Shown here: positions 27,628 to 36,142 of the stretch, piece by piece | How positions within the stretch are numbered: the first letter of the stretch is position 1 | How the letters are laid out: the number at the start of each line of letters is the position of its first letter | Assembly (NCBI RefSeq): GCF_001650635.1 | Contig: NZ_LWQU01000104.1 | Location: forward strand, 62,001-126,000 | Source of the DNA: Magnetospirillum moscoviense | GTDB lineage: Bacteria; Pseudomonadota; Alphaproteobacteria; Rhodospirillales; Magnetospirillaceae | Length of the DNA: 64,000 nt | Direction of reading: 5' to 3' | The notes under the pieces: model-generated | Seen by the model: the letters and a program-made list of their open reading frames with translations, nothing else | Databases searched by the model: none | Told to the model about the DNA's origin: nothing | Position numbers and translations under genes: made by a program

Positions 27628-28725
27628 TTACAACGCGGCCTTCAGATGGTCGCAGACATGATCGATCTGCGCATCGGTCAGTTCGGGGTACATCGGCAGG
27701 CTGAGGACCTGATCCTGGTAAGCCGAGGCGACCGGAAAATCCTGTGGCCGGTGACCCAGATGGGCATAGGCGGTCAGGTTGGGCAAGGCGATGGGATAAT
27801 GGATTCCGGTGGCGATCCCGGCCTCGGCCAGCGCGGCCTGAACCCGCTGGCGTTCGGCCAGCCTGATCACGAACAGGTGGTAGACGTGCCTGCCGCCCGC
27901 CGGGTCCGACGGCAGCGGCAGGCCGCTATCGGCGAGATTGGCCAGATAGCGGGCGGCGACACGGCGGCGCGCCTCGGTCCAGGCCGGCAGATGGCGAAGC
28001 TTGACGGTCAGGACCGCCGCCTGCAGGCCGTCGAGGCGGCTGTTGACGCCCTCGAATTCATGGTCGTACTTCGACATGCGGCCGTGGTTGGCGGTCATCC
28101 GCACGCGGCGTGCCAGGTCGTCATCGTTGGTGATCACCGCGCCGGCATCGCCATAGGCCCCCAGATTCTTGCCGGGATAGAAGCTGAAGGCGGCGGCGTC
28201 GCCGAAGGTCCCGATCATGCGTCCGTCAAGGGTGGCGCCATGGGCCTGGGCGCAATCCTCGACCACCTTCAGCCCGTGGCGCCGGGCAAGATCCATGATC
28301 GCCGCCATGTCGGCGGGGCGGCCGTAAAGGTGCACCGGCACGATGGCCCGGGTCCTGGGCGTGATGGCCCTGCCCAGGGCGGCGACGTCGATATTGCAGG
28401 TGGCGGGATCGCAATCGACGAAGACCGGGCTGGCGCCGGCATTGCTGATCGCCTCGGAACTGGCGATGAAGGAATTGGCGACGGTGATCACCTCGTCTCC
28501 GGGCCCGACGCCCAACCCGCGCAAGGCCAGGGTCAGGGCGTCGGTGCCGTTGCCGACGCCGATGCAATGCGGGGTTCCGACGAAGGCGGCGAAGGCTTGC
28601 TCGAAGGCGCTGACGGCGTTGCCGCCGACGAAGGCGGAGGAATCGACGACCGTGGCGATGGCGGCATCCACCTCGTTCTTGATGCTTTGATACTGGGCCT
28701 TGAGATCCACGAACGGAATCTTCAT
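27628..28725 (-). CDS. DegT/DnrJ/EryC1 sugar aminotransferase (copy 1)
   Basis: 365 aa PLP enzyme. GNGTDALTLAL binds the cofactor phosphate, VVEDCAQAHGA contains Asp157, and FYPGKNLGAYGDAG holds the Schiff-base Lys186. HVYHLFVIRL and YPIALPNLTAY are substrate-side motifs of the WbpE/WlbC class. It aminates a 3-keto (or 4-keto) nucleotide sugar using glutamate. Ten bases separate it from the dehydrogenase, forming an oxidation-amination pair. It starts after a 126-base gap following the amidotransferase. Confidence 0.9.
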   Translation of the reverse strand: MKIPFVDLKAQYQSIKNEVDAAIATVVDSSAFVGGNAVSAFEQAFAAFVGTPHCIGVGNGTDALTLALRGLGVGPGDEVITVANSFIASSEAISNAGASPVFVDCDPATCNIDVAALGRAITPRTRAIVPVHLYGRPADMAAIMDLARRHGLKVVEDCAQAHGATLDGRMIGTFGDAAAFSFYPGKNLGAYGDAGAVITNDDDLARRVRMTANHGRMSKYDHEFEGVNSRLDGLQAAVLTVKLRHLPAWTEARRRVAARYLANLADSGLPLPSDPAGGRHVYHLFVIRLAERQRVQAALAEAGIATGIHYPIALPNLTAYAHLGHRPQDFPVASAYQDQVLSLPMYPELTDAQIDHVCDHLKAAL

Positions 28726-28767
28726 CGATCACACCATCCCCATGTTCTGGCGCTTCCGCGCGATAGT

Positions 28768-28796
28768 GTTATGCCTCGACTCGCGGCCTTCGTCGA
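28768..28796 (-). promoter_or_regulatory. Possible internal promoter before the aminotransferase
   Basis: The 126-base gap 28726-28851 is the largest inside the minus-strand run. It contains TCGACG (28791-28796) and CATAAC (28768-28773) on the minus strand with a 17-base spacer, each 4 of 6 to consensus. Nothing else is recognised in the gap. Confidence 0.2.
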
Positions 28797-28851
28797 TGAG
28801 CCGTTTTCCGATGCGGGCGCGCTCTTTCTGTCCGGGCAAGGAAAGATTGCG

Positions 28852-30696
28852 TCATAGGCTGACCCGGAAGACCTTGCCCCAGGCGGCGAAGCTGATGACG
28901 CGCCACAGGGTGAAGTCGAAGGGACGTCGTCCGGTCATCATGTCGTCCGTCAGCTGTTGCAGGGCGGAGGGGACGAACAATGTGGGAAACCGCCGTGCCG
29001 CCTCTGCCACCATCTCGTTCACCAAGGTGCGCGCGGGTCCGGCCAGCCAGCTCTTTTCGGGGGTGGCGAAGCCGATCTTGTCTTGGCGGTCGCGAATGAG
29101 GTTGGGCAGGATTCCGTCCATCGCCCGGCGCAGAAGCCATTTGGTTTCCCCGCCGACGATTTTGTGCTGGCCGCCTAGTCCGACCGACAGCTCCACCAGC
29201 CGGTAATCCAGGAACGGCAGCCTTGTTTCGATGCCGTGAGCCATGCTGTTACGGTCCTCGTAATGCAGCAGCATGGGCAAGCTGGTCTCGTTCATCTGGC
29301 TTTCGATCAACCGCTCCAGGTCGGCGGTCGCGGGCAGAGGCTGGTGGCGGCCGCGCGCTGTCTCGGGGCGCAGCCACGGGGATCGACCGGTTCGGCGCAG
29401 GCGGCGCAGGGCCAGCCGCCCGGCCTCGGGCAGTGCCGCTCGGAGCAGGACCGCGGCCTGCCAAGCTGCCGGGGTTCCATGGCGCCGGCGTTGAGCCGCC
29501 AGTTCCGCCGCCAGGGTGCCCAGCCGCCCCTGGCGCAGCAGGCCGGCATGGTAGGCGGTGAACGCGGGGTGGTAGCCGGCCAATTGCTCGTCGGCGCCTT
29601 GGCCGTCCAGCATTACCGGGACGCCCGCCGCCCGTGCCGCCTCGAAGACCCGCCACTGGGCGAAGACGCTGGTGCTGGCGAAGGGGCCGTCTTGATGAAA
29701 CACCAGACGATCCAGCAGCGCGGCCAGGTCGGCACCGTCCGGGTGAACCGCGATCGGGTGTGCCGGGACGGCCGCGTTGACCACGTCGATGAACCGACCT
29801 TCATCCACGGCCTCGCCGTCATAGCGGGCGCTGACGGTGGTCAGGGGGCTGCCGAGGCTGCGCGCCGCCAAGCAGACGATGGCGCTGGAATCGAGTCCAC
29901 CGGACAGGCACGATCCGACCGGGACGTCGGCACGCAGCCTCAGGTTGACGGAATCGCTCATCAGTTCGGCGAAGCGCGCGATGGCGATGTCGGGCGGCAA
30001 GGGCCGGCTGCCGCAGGCAGGCAGGGCGTACCAGCGTCTGATTGCGGGCGTGGCGCCCGGCTCAAGCGACAACGAGGCGCACTCGCCGCCGCGAATCTGG
30101 CGAACGTCGGCGAACAGCGTTTCGGCCGAATGGTCGAAGACGCCCCAGGTGAGGAAGTCGGTCGCCGTGTTGGGGTCCAAAGTGGCGACGAAACCCGGGA
30201 CGGCGGTGAACTGCTTGATCTCGGAGGCGAAGGCGACGGCACCGCCAGGACCTCGCCAGAAATACAAGGGCTTGACGCCGAAGCGGTCGCGGGCGGCGAA
30301 AAGCCGGTTGGCAGCCTGATCCCACAAGACGAAGGCGAACATGCCATTGAAGCGGTCCAGGCAGGATTCGCCCCATTGCGCATAGGCCGACAGCAGCACC
30401 TCGGTATCGCTGCGCGTGCGGAAGGAATGGCCCAGCGATTCGAGTTCGGCACGGAGCTCCGGGTGGTTGTAGATCTCGCCGTTGTAGACGACGCTCAGTC
30501 GAGGTTCCGTTCGGCTCATCGGCTGCGCCCCATCCGCCGACAAATCGACGATGGCCAGCCGCCGGTGCCCCAGGGCGAGCAGGCCGGCCGCGGTGTCATG
30601 CTCGTGCCACCCCTCGCCGTCGGGGCCGCGATGGGCGACGGCCGCGATGGCTGCGCGCGTGGCCGGCAGGCCGACGGATGCCCAGATGCCGCACAT
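28852..30696 (-). CDS. asnB: Asparagine synthase-type glutamine amidotransferase (copy 3)
   Basis: 614 aa. Cys2 is present but the start reads MCGIWASV instead of MCGIAG. HRGPDG, RLAIVDLS, YNGEIYNH and TRSDTEVLL are intact; SGGLDS at 265-270 is the ATP loop, and LDGQGADEQLAGYH replaces the usual GDGGDE, a change in the PPi/substrate region. It follows a GT4 gene by 3 bases. The altered loop suggests a different acyl acceptor from copies 2, 4 and 5. Confidence 0.88.
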   Translation of the reverse strand: MCGIWASVGLPATRAAIAAVAHRGPDGEGWHEHDTAAGLLALGHRRLAIVDLSADGAQPMSRTEPRLSVVYNGEIYNHPELRAELESLGHSFRTRSDTEVLLSAYAQWGESCLDRFNGMFAFVLWDQAANRLFAARDRFGVKPLYFWRGPGGAVAFASEIKQFTAVPGFVATLDPNTATDFLTWGVFDHSAETLFADVRQIRGGECASLSLEPGATPAIRRWYALPACGSRPLPPDIAIARFAELMSDSVNLRLRADVPVGSCLSGGLDSSAIVCLAARSLGSPLTTVSARYDGEAVDEGRFIDVVNAAVPAHPIAVHPDGADLAALLDRLVFHQDGPFASTSVFAQWRVFEAARAAGVPVMLDGQGADEQLAGYHPAFTAYHAGLLRQGRLGTLAAELAAQRRRHGTPAAWQAAVLLRAALPEAGRLALRRLRRTGRSPWLRPETARGRHQPLPATADLERLIESQMNETSLPMLLHYEDRNSMAHGIETRLPFLDYRLVELSVGLGGQHKIVGGETKWLLRRAMDGILPNLIRDRQDKIGFATPEKSWLAGPARTLVNEMVAEAARRFPTLFVPSALQQLTDDMMTGRRPFDFTLWRVISFAAWGKVFRVSL

Positions 30697-30699
30697 TGT

Positions 30700-31863
30700 T
30701 CAGCCGTCTCCAAGGGCGGCGAAAGCCGATATCAGGTGGGCCCGTTCGTTTTCCCAGCAAAGATGGCGCGAGGCCTCGATGGCGCGGCGCTTGGCGGCGT
30801 CGATGCCCGGGCGGTCGAAACTGTTGATCGCCTCGGCGATGGCGTGCGGCGTATCTGCGTCGATGACGTGACCCAGGGCGTGACGACGCAGCAGGGCGGT
30901 CATTTCGTCGCTGTCGCTGACGCATAGCGCCAAGCCGGCCATGGCGTACTCGAAGAATTTGTTCGGTAGACAATAGCGGGATTGGTTGGAAATCGGCGGA
31001 ATGGGGTGGATTCCGACATCCGAACGATTGGCCGCCGCGACCATGTCGGACGGGGGAACCGGTGGGTCGAAAACGATGCGATCGGCCGCCAGGGTGGCGG
31101 CTAGTGCTTTCAAGTGATCGACGATTGCCGGCTCGCCCGGTCCGCGCAGGCGAAGGCGGAATTCCTGCCGCCATAGTGGCACGCTGCGGATCAGGGTCTC
31201 CAATCCCCGGTCGGCCCGGATCAAGCCCTGGTAAAGCACCTCGACGATGTCGCCGCATGGGCGGAACGGGCTCTCGACCAACGGCACGGTGTTGCGGACC
31301 ACCAGCGGGGCCGTGCGCAGGCCGTGATCCGACTGCATCATGGCGGCGATGCGATCGCCCACGGTGAATACCGCCGCCGCGTCCTTGATGAAGCGGGTTT
31401 CGATCGCTCGGACGAAGGGCGACACCAAAAGGCGCCAGGTCCAGCGATCCGCTCCTTCCTCGACGGCGTATTCATGGCTGTCATAGACGAAGCGAGCGCG
31501 GTGCGTCTCGGCCAGGCGACAGGCGATCGGCAAGGTGGACCAGTCATTGGCGACGAACAGGTCGGCCTTGATATCACAGGCGCAGGCGGCCATCGCCCGA
31601 TTGTGTGCCATGCTCCAATAGATCGGCTCGGCCAGGGCGGGAAGCCAGCGACAGGCGGCCATGCCCAACACCCTCAACCATCGGGGAAGGTGCGAGGGAC
31701 CGGTGGGGTCGATGGCTCTCGTCTCCCATTCCGGGGCCGCTCCCTTGGCGCCGGGCAGGCCGATGGCGACGACCGTGTGCCCTGCTTCCACCAACGCGTC
31801 GCCATGGCGACGGACGCGGGCGTCGTCTGCAATGGGGGAAAACGAGAGATGGCAAATCTTCAC
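30700..31863 (-). CDS. Glycosyltransferase family 4
   Basis: 387 aa from a GTG at 31863 preceded by GAAAGG; the frame is open further upstream but the family begins at KICHLSF. GT-B layout: N-terminal lobe with DARVRRHG and FVYDSHEYAVE, C-terminal lobe with YQGLIRADRGLETL (donor binding) and NKFFEYAMAGLALCVSD (the E-rich nucleotide-sugar motif). Cytoplasmic face enzyme. It sits 23 bases after a second GT4, so the two likely act in order on one repeat unit. Sugar unknown. Confidence 0.85.
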   Translation of the reverse strand: MKICHLSFSPIADDARVRRHGDALVEAGHTVVAIGLPGAKGAAPEWETRAIDPTGPSHLPRWLRVLGMAACRWLPALAEPIYWSMAHNRAMAACACDIKADLFVANDWSTLPIACRLAETHRARFVYDSHEYAVEEGADRWTWRLLVSPFVRAIETRFIKDAAAVFTVGDRIAAMMQSDHGLRTAPLVVRNTVPLVESPFRPCGDIVEVLYQGLIRADRGLETLIRSVPLWRQEFRLRLRGPGEPAIVDHLKALAATLAADRIVFDPPVPPSDMVAAANRSDVGIHPIPPISNQSRYCLPNKFFEYAMAGLALCVSDSDEMTALLRRHALGHVIDADTPHAIAEAINSFDRPGIDAAKRRAIEASRHLCWENERAHLISAFAALGDG

Positions 31864-31886
31864 GGCGGCGCCTTTCGATCCGCCTA

Positions 31887-33068
31887 CTATAGCCAGGCGA
31901 GGTGGCGGGTAAAGCGTGCCGACACTGCCTGGGAGACGACGAGGGCGGCGAGCCCCAGCAAAATCGCCAAGCGTCGGGCCGGGCCGGGGCGATGGCTCCG
32001 CCGCAGATGGGTCAGGCGCTGCTCTAGCCGGATGACGTCTTTGGTCAGGTCGGCGCGCTCGGCCACCAGGGCGGGGCCACTGGATTTCAGGCGGGTGCGC
32101 AGTTCGGGGTCGTCGATCAGACGAGAGATGGTCGCCGCCAGCGCTGTCGGATCGATCGGCGTGACCAACGCGGTTCGACCGGGATCGACCCAGTCCTGGT
32201 AGTGAGGAAGGTCGGCGACCACCGGGGGGCAACCGCAGGCCATCGCCTCCAGCAGCGATTGCGGCACGCCGTCCGAGGTCGGCACCGAGACCATGATCTC
32301 GGCCAAGCCGTACCAAGCGGGCATTTCCTCGGCCGTGGCGGCCCCGGGGAAAATGACTTTCCCATCCAGGCCGGCCTCGGTGACCCGCGAGCGTAGGCGG
32401 GTCGCGTAAGCCGGATCGCCCGCGTCGCCGAGCACCGCCAATACAAGGTCGGCATGGACGGCGGCAAGGCGAGCGAAGGCGTCGATGATCACGTTGATAT
32501 TGTAGAACGGGCGCAGGGCGCGAGGGCTCAGGATGACGCGTGCCGCCGGGTCCAGGCCCAGCCGCCGACGCAGATCACTTCCGTCGGTCGGGCGGAAGCG
32601 GGAGATATCGACCCCCCAGACCAGTGGCAGGATGCGGTCGCGGCCCACCCCCAGGGCTTCAAGTCGCCGACTCAAGGTCTCTGATTTCGAGGTGACGAGG
32701 TCGGCAGAGTTCAGAAGAGACCGGGTCAGCCATCGCTCCAACCGCCCCAGCGGCACCTGCTCGTCGTCGAGCAGGTCGCCGCCCATGACGCTGACCACCA
32801 GCGGGCGCCGGCCCGGGGCGGCCAGCCAGGCACCGTATCCAGCGGCGTAATGGACGTGGACGCAATCGCATGGCCAGGCGGTCAAGTGGCGCCGCATCAT
32901 GCGCAGGCGGGCAAAGGTTCCGCCATCGGGCAGCGGGCAGGTTGCCACGTTGGCGGCCACGCCCCGGACCTCGCTCAGCAACGCGACTTCGTGGCCGCGT
33001 GCCGCCAGGGCCTGGCACCGTTGCTGCACATGCGCGCTGTTCGCGTTGCCTACCGCTAGGATACGCAT
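31887..33068 (-). CDS. Glycosyltransferase family 4
   Basis: 393 aa GT-B enzyme. N-terminal strand MRILAVGNANSAHVQQR, then VHVHYAAGYGAW and VSVMGGDLL; the C-terminal lobe has LSPRALRPFYNINVIIDAFA and SDGVPQSLLEAMACGCPPVVAD, which includes the EX7E-type donor site. A C-terminal hydrophobic segment (about 367-388) may anchor it to the membrane. It is one base from the preceding amidotransferase stop. Likely adds a sugar of the repeat unit. Confidence 0.85.
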   Translation of the reverse strand: MRILAVGNANSAHVQQRCQALAARGHEVALLSEVRGVAANVATCPLPDGGTFARLRMMRRHLTAWPCDCVHVHYAAGYGAWLAAPGRRPLVVSVMGGDLLDDEQVPLGRLERWLTRSLLNSADLVTSKSETLSRRLEALGVGRDRILPLVWGVDISRFRPTDGSDLRRRLGLDPAARVILSPRALRPFYNINVIIDAFARLAAVHADLVLAVLGDAGDPAYATRLRSRVTEAGLDGKVIFPGAATAEEMPAWYGLAEIMVSVPTSDGVPQSLLEAMACGCPPVVADLPHYQDWVDPGRTALVTPIDPTALAATISRLIDDPELRTRLKSSGPALVAERADLTKDVIRLEQRLTHLRRSHRPGPARRLAILLGLAALVVSQAVSARFTRHLAWL

Positions 33069-33069
33069 C

Positions 33070-35019
33070 TCAGTCCCCCCCGAGATCCAGGCCCTTTCCC
33101 CACCGTTCCAGCCAGGCCGACGCCATCAGCACGCCCCACACGGCGTCATAGGTCCGTCCCGGTGGTCGGTCGGCCAGGAAATCGCGCCAGTGGTCCTGGA
33201 CTCGGGCAACGTCGAACAACCCCCAGGCTGACAGCCGTGCCGGGGCCAACATCTCTTCGGCCCACGCGCGCAGCGGGCCGCGCATCCAGAGGGTCATGGG
33301 CATGTGGAAGCCCATCTTGGTCCGATCGATCAGGCGCTTCGGCACCCGGCGATCCAGCATCAATCTCAGCGGCCACTTGGTGGCCACACCCTTTCGTCTG
33401 GCGCCGGGAGGGATTCTGCAAGCCAATTCCACCACGCGGTGGTCGAGCAAAGGCATTCGGACCTCCAGGCCGACCGCCATGCTGGCGCGGTCCACTTTGG
33501 GCAGCAGATCGTCGGGGAGCACGGTCACCGAATCGGCGTATTGCATGCGGACCAGCGGGTCGGCGACAGCTCTGGGCAATTCGCGCCATTCGGCGGGATG
33601 GCGCTGTCCGTGGGCGAAGGTCACCGGCGGTTGATCCCACACCCACTGACTGGTGGCGTAATAGCGGTCGATCGTGGGCAGGGCGAGCAGGGTGCGAATG
33701 ACCGGCAGGCTTTGACGGGCGTCCGCCAGCAGGCCGAGCCGCCGCATGGGCGCGGCCAGCGCCGAGTCCGGGACCACCCCAAGGACGGCCGCCGCAGCGG
33801 GGCGAAGGAATGCCGGCAGCCGCGCCACCGCCTGCCATTGGGCCGCACGCTCCCAGTAGCGGTCGTATCCGCCGAACAGTTCGTCGCCGCCGTCTCCGGA
33901 CAGCGCCACGGTGACGCGCTCTCGCGCCAGGGCCGACACCAATCGGGTGGGAACCTGCGAACCGTCGGCCATCAGTTCGTCGTGGGTGTCTGCCAGCCTG
34001 GGGATCACGGTCAGGGCGTCGGCGGCGGTGATGCTGCGCTGGTGGTGGTCGGTGCCCAGATGGTCGGCGACCGCCTTGGCGTTCCCGCTTTCGTCGAATC
34101 CGGGCTCGCCGTAGCCGATGGCGAAAGTCGATAGCGACCTGTTATGCCCCTCGGCCGCCAAGGCCGTTACCGTCGTGGAATCGATTCCGCCCGACAAGAA
34201 TGCCCCGGTGGGAACGTCGGCGATCAGATGATCCGACACCACCCGGGGCAGCAACGCCTCCATGGCCTCGGCGATGGCGGCGTCGGACGACGGCAGGGGA
34301 TCGCGACATCCAGCCGCCACCGCCTGGGCCAACGACCAATAGCGGACCAGGTCCGGCGGGCGACCGGGGCAGAACACCAGCGCCGTCCCGGGGGGAAGCG
34401 ATTCCACGCCGGCATAGATGGTTGCCTGTGATGGCACGTACAATCGCGAGAAGAATGCGGCGAAGGATTCTCGGTCCAGCGCCGGGCGCCAGTCGGGATC
34501 GGCGCGCAGGGCTTTCAACTCGGACGCGAAGGCCAAGCCGCCGGCGTGTAGGCGCCAGTAAAGTGGTTTCATGCCCATACGGTCACGCGCCAGGACCAGG
34601 CGACGATTGCCGCCGTCCCACAGGCCGAAGGCGAACATGCCGGTCACCCGGCGCAGTGCGGTTTCGACGCCCCAGGCAACACAGGCTGCCAGCAGCACTT
34701 CGCTGTCCGAGCGGCTGCGGAAGGAATATCCCGCTGCTTCCAAATCTCGGCGCAGTTGGGCGGCGTTATAGATCTCGCCGTTGTAGATCAGGGTGTAATC
34801 GCCATGGGCAGTGCGCATGGGCTGGGCCGCGGCGTCGGACAGGTCGATCACCGCCAGGCGGCGATGGGCCAGGGCGACGCCGGCGGCCGCATCGACCCAG
34901 ACGCCCTCGCCGTCGGGGCCACGGTGGGCCAGCGTTGCCGCCATGGCCTGCGCGCGGCGACGCAATTCGTCGGGATGCCCGGCCAATTCGTGTTGGATGA
35001 AGCCGGCAATCCCGCACAT
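33070..35019 (-). CDS. asnB: Asparagine synthase-type glutamine amidotransferase (copy 4)
   Basis: 649 aa, longer than copies 1-3 because of insertions in the N-terminal region (about 12-25) and C-terminal domain. Cys2, [22 protein letters not shown] and SRSDSEVLL are intact. SGGIDS is at 276-281 and ALSGDGGDELFGGYDR is canonical. It lies 7 bases after a DegT aminotransferase and 1 base before a GT4, in the core of the diacetamido-uronate gene set. This makes amidation of that uronic acid (as done by WbpS in Pseudomonas O-antigen) a reasonable guess. Confidence 0.9.
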   Translation of the reverse strand: MCGIAGFIQHELAGHPDELRRRAQAMAATLAHRGPDGEGVWVDAAAGVALAHRRLAVIDLSDAAAQPMRTAHGDYTLIYNGEIYNAAQLRRDLEAAGYSFRSRSDSEVLLAACVAWGVETALRRVTGMFAFGLWDGGNRRLVLARDRMGMKPLYWRLHAGGLAFASELKALRADPDWRPALDRESFAAFFSRLYVPSQATIYAGVESLPPGTALVFCPGRPPDLVRYWSLAQAVAAGCRDPLPSSDAAIAEAMEALLPRVVSDHLIADVPTGAFLSGGIDSTTVTALAAEGHNRSLSTFAIGYGEPGFDESGNAKAVADHLGTDHHQRSITAADALTVIPRLADTHDELMADGSQVPTRLVSALARERVTVALSGDGGDELFGGYDRYWERAAQWQAVARLPAFLRPAAAAVLGVVPDSALAAPMRRLGLLADARQSLPVIRTLLALPTIDRYYATSQWVWDQPPVTFAHGQRHPAEWRELPRAVADPLVRMQYADSVTVLPDDLLPKVDRASMAVGLEVRMPLLDHRVVELACRIPPGARRKGVATKWPLRLMLDRRVPKRLIDRTKMGFHMPMTLWMRGPLRAWAEEMLAPARLSAWGLFDVARVQDHWRDFLADRPPGRTYDAVWGVLMASAWLERWGKGLDLGGD

Positions 35020-35026
35020 GGTGCGG

Positions 35027-36139
35027 CTACGAGGACAAGAAGACGACGATCCGGTCGACCACCTCGGCCAATTGGGCTGGCGTCAACTCGGGATAAATAG
35101 GCAGAGCCAAGGTGGTCATCGCGGCGGCCTCGGCGACTGGCAGGCTTCCCGGGCCGTAGCCCAGGTCGGCGAAGCATTCCTGTCGATGCAACGGAACCGG
35201 ATAATAGACCTCGCATCCGATGCCGCAGGCCTTGAGATGTTGCATCAGCGCGTCGCGGCGTGGCGTGGAAACGACGTACTGATTGAAGATATGCCGGCCG
35301 GGACGGGTCGTTGGCGTGCGCAGCAATTCGGCGGGCAAACTGGCAAGGGCATCGTCGTAGAAGCGTGCGTTGCGCTGGCGGGCGGCGGTCCAGCCATCCA
35401 AATGGGGCAACTTGACCCGCAGGACGGCGGCTTGCAGGGCGTCGAGGCGGAAGTTGCCACCGATTAAGGCGTGGTGATACTTCGGCTTCGAGCCGTGGGC
35501 GCGCAACACCCGCAGGCGTTCGGCCAAGGCGGGGTCGTCGGTGACCACCATTCCCCCGTCACCGAAACAGCCAAGATTCTTGGATGGAAAGAACGAAAAG
35601 CAGGCCATGTTGCCGACCGAGCCGGCGCGACGGCCTTGGTCGTCCTCAGCGCCGATGGCTTGGGCGGCGTCTTCGACGATGGGCACGCCGTGACGGTCAG
35701 CGATGGCGGCCAGCGCGTCCATGTCGGCGCATTGACCGAACAGGTGCACCGGCAATATCGCCTTGGTCGCCGAGGTGATCGCGGGTTCCACCAGGGCGGG
35801 GTCGATGTTCCAGGTGTCGCGGTCGATATCGACGAAGACCGGCCGGGCACCCAGGCGGGCGATGGCGCCGGCGGTGGCGAAGAACGAGTAGGGTGTGGTG
35901 ACCACCTCGTCTCCCGGCCCGACACCCAGCGCCATCAGCGTCGCCAGCAACGCATCGGTGCCACTGGAAACGCCGATGCCGTGGGCCACGCCGCAATAGG
36001 CCGCGATCTCGGCTTCCAGCGCTTCGACCTCGGGGCCGAGGATGAAATGCTGGCTGGCCATCACGCGATCGACGGCGGCACGAAGGTCGGCTTCCAGCAG
36101 GGAGAACTGGGCCTTGAGATCGAGAAGGGGGACCGCCAT
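35027..36139 (-). CDS. DegT/DnrJ/EryC1 sugar aminotransferase (WbpE-like, copy 2)
   Basis: 370 aa. [21 protein letters not shown] and [14 protein letters not shown] (Schiff-base Lys187) define the family. The N-terminus [10 protein letters not shown] and [18 protein letters not shown] match the WbpE/WlbC class that transaminates UDP-3-keto-GlcNAcA. It is 3 bases downstream of the fused dehydrogenase/acetyltransferase, and the fusion supplies both its substrate and the next enzyme. Strong assignment to the C3-amination step. Confidence 0.92.
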   Translation of the reverse strand: MAVPLLDLKAQFSLLEADLRAAVDRVMASQHFILGPEVEALEAEIAAYCGVAHGIGVSSGTDALLATLMALGVGPGDEVVTTPYSFFATAGAIARLGARPVFVDIDRDTWNIDPALVEPAITSATKAILPVHLFGQCADMDALAAIADRHGVPIVEDAAQAIGAEDDQGRRAGSVGNMACFSFFPSKNLGCFGDGGMVVTDDPALAERLRVLRAHGSKPKYHHALIGGNFRLDALQAAVLRVKLPHLDGWTAARQRNARFYDDALASLPAELLRTPTTRPGRHIFNQYVVSTPRRDALMQHLKACGIGCEVYYPVPLHRQECFADLGYGPGSLPVAEAAAMTTLALPIYPELTPAQLAEVVDRIVVFLSS

Positions 36140-36142
36140 GGC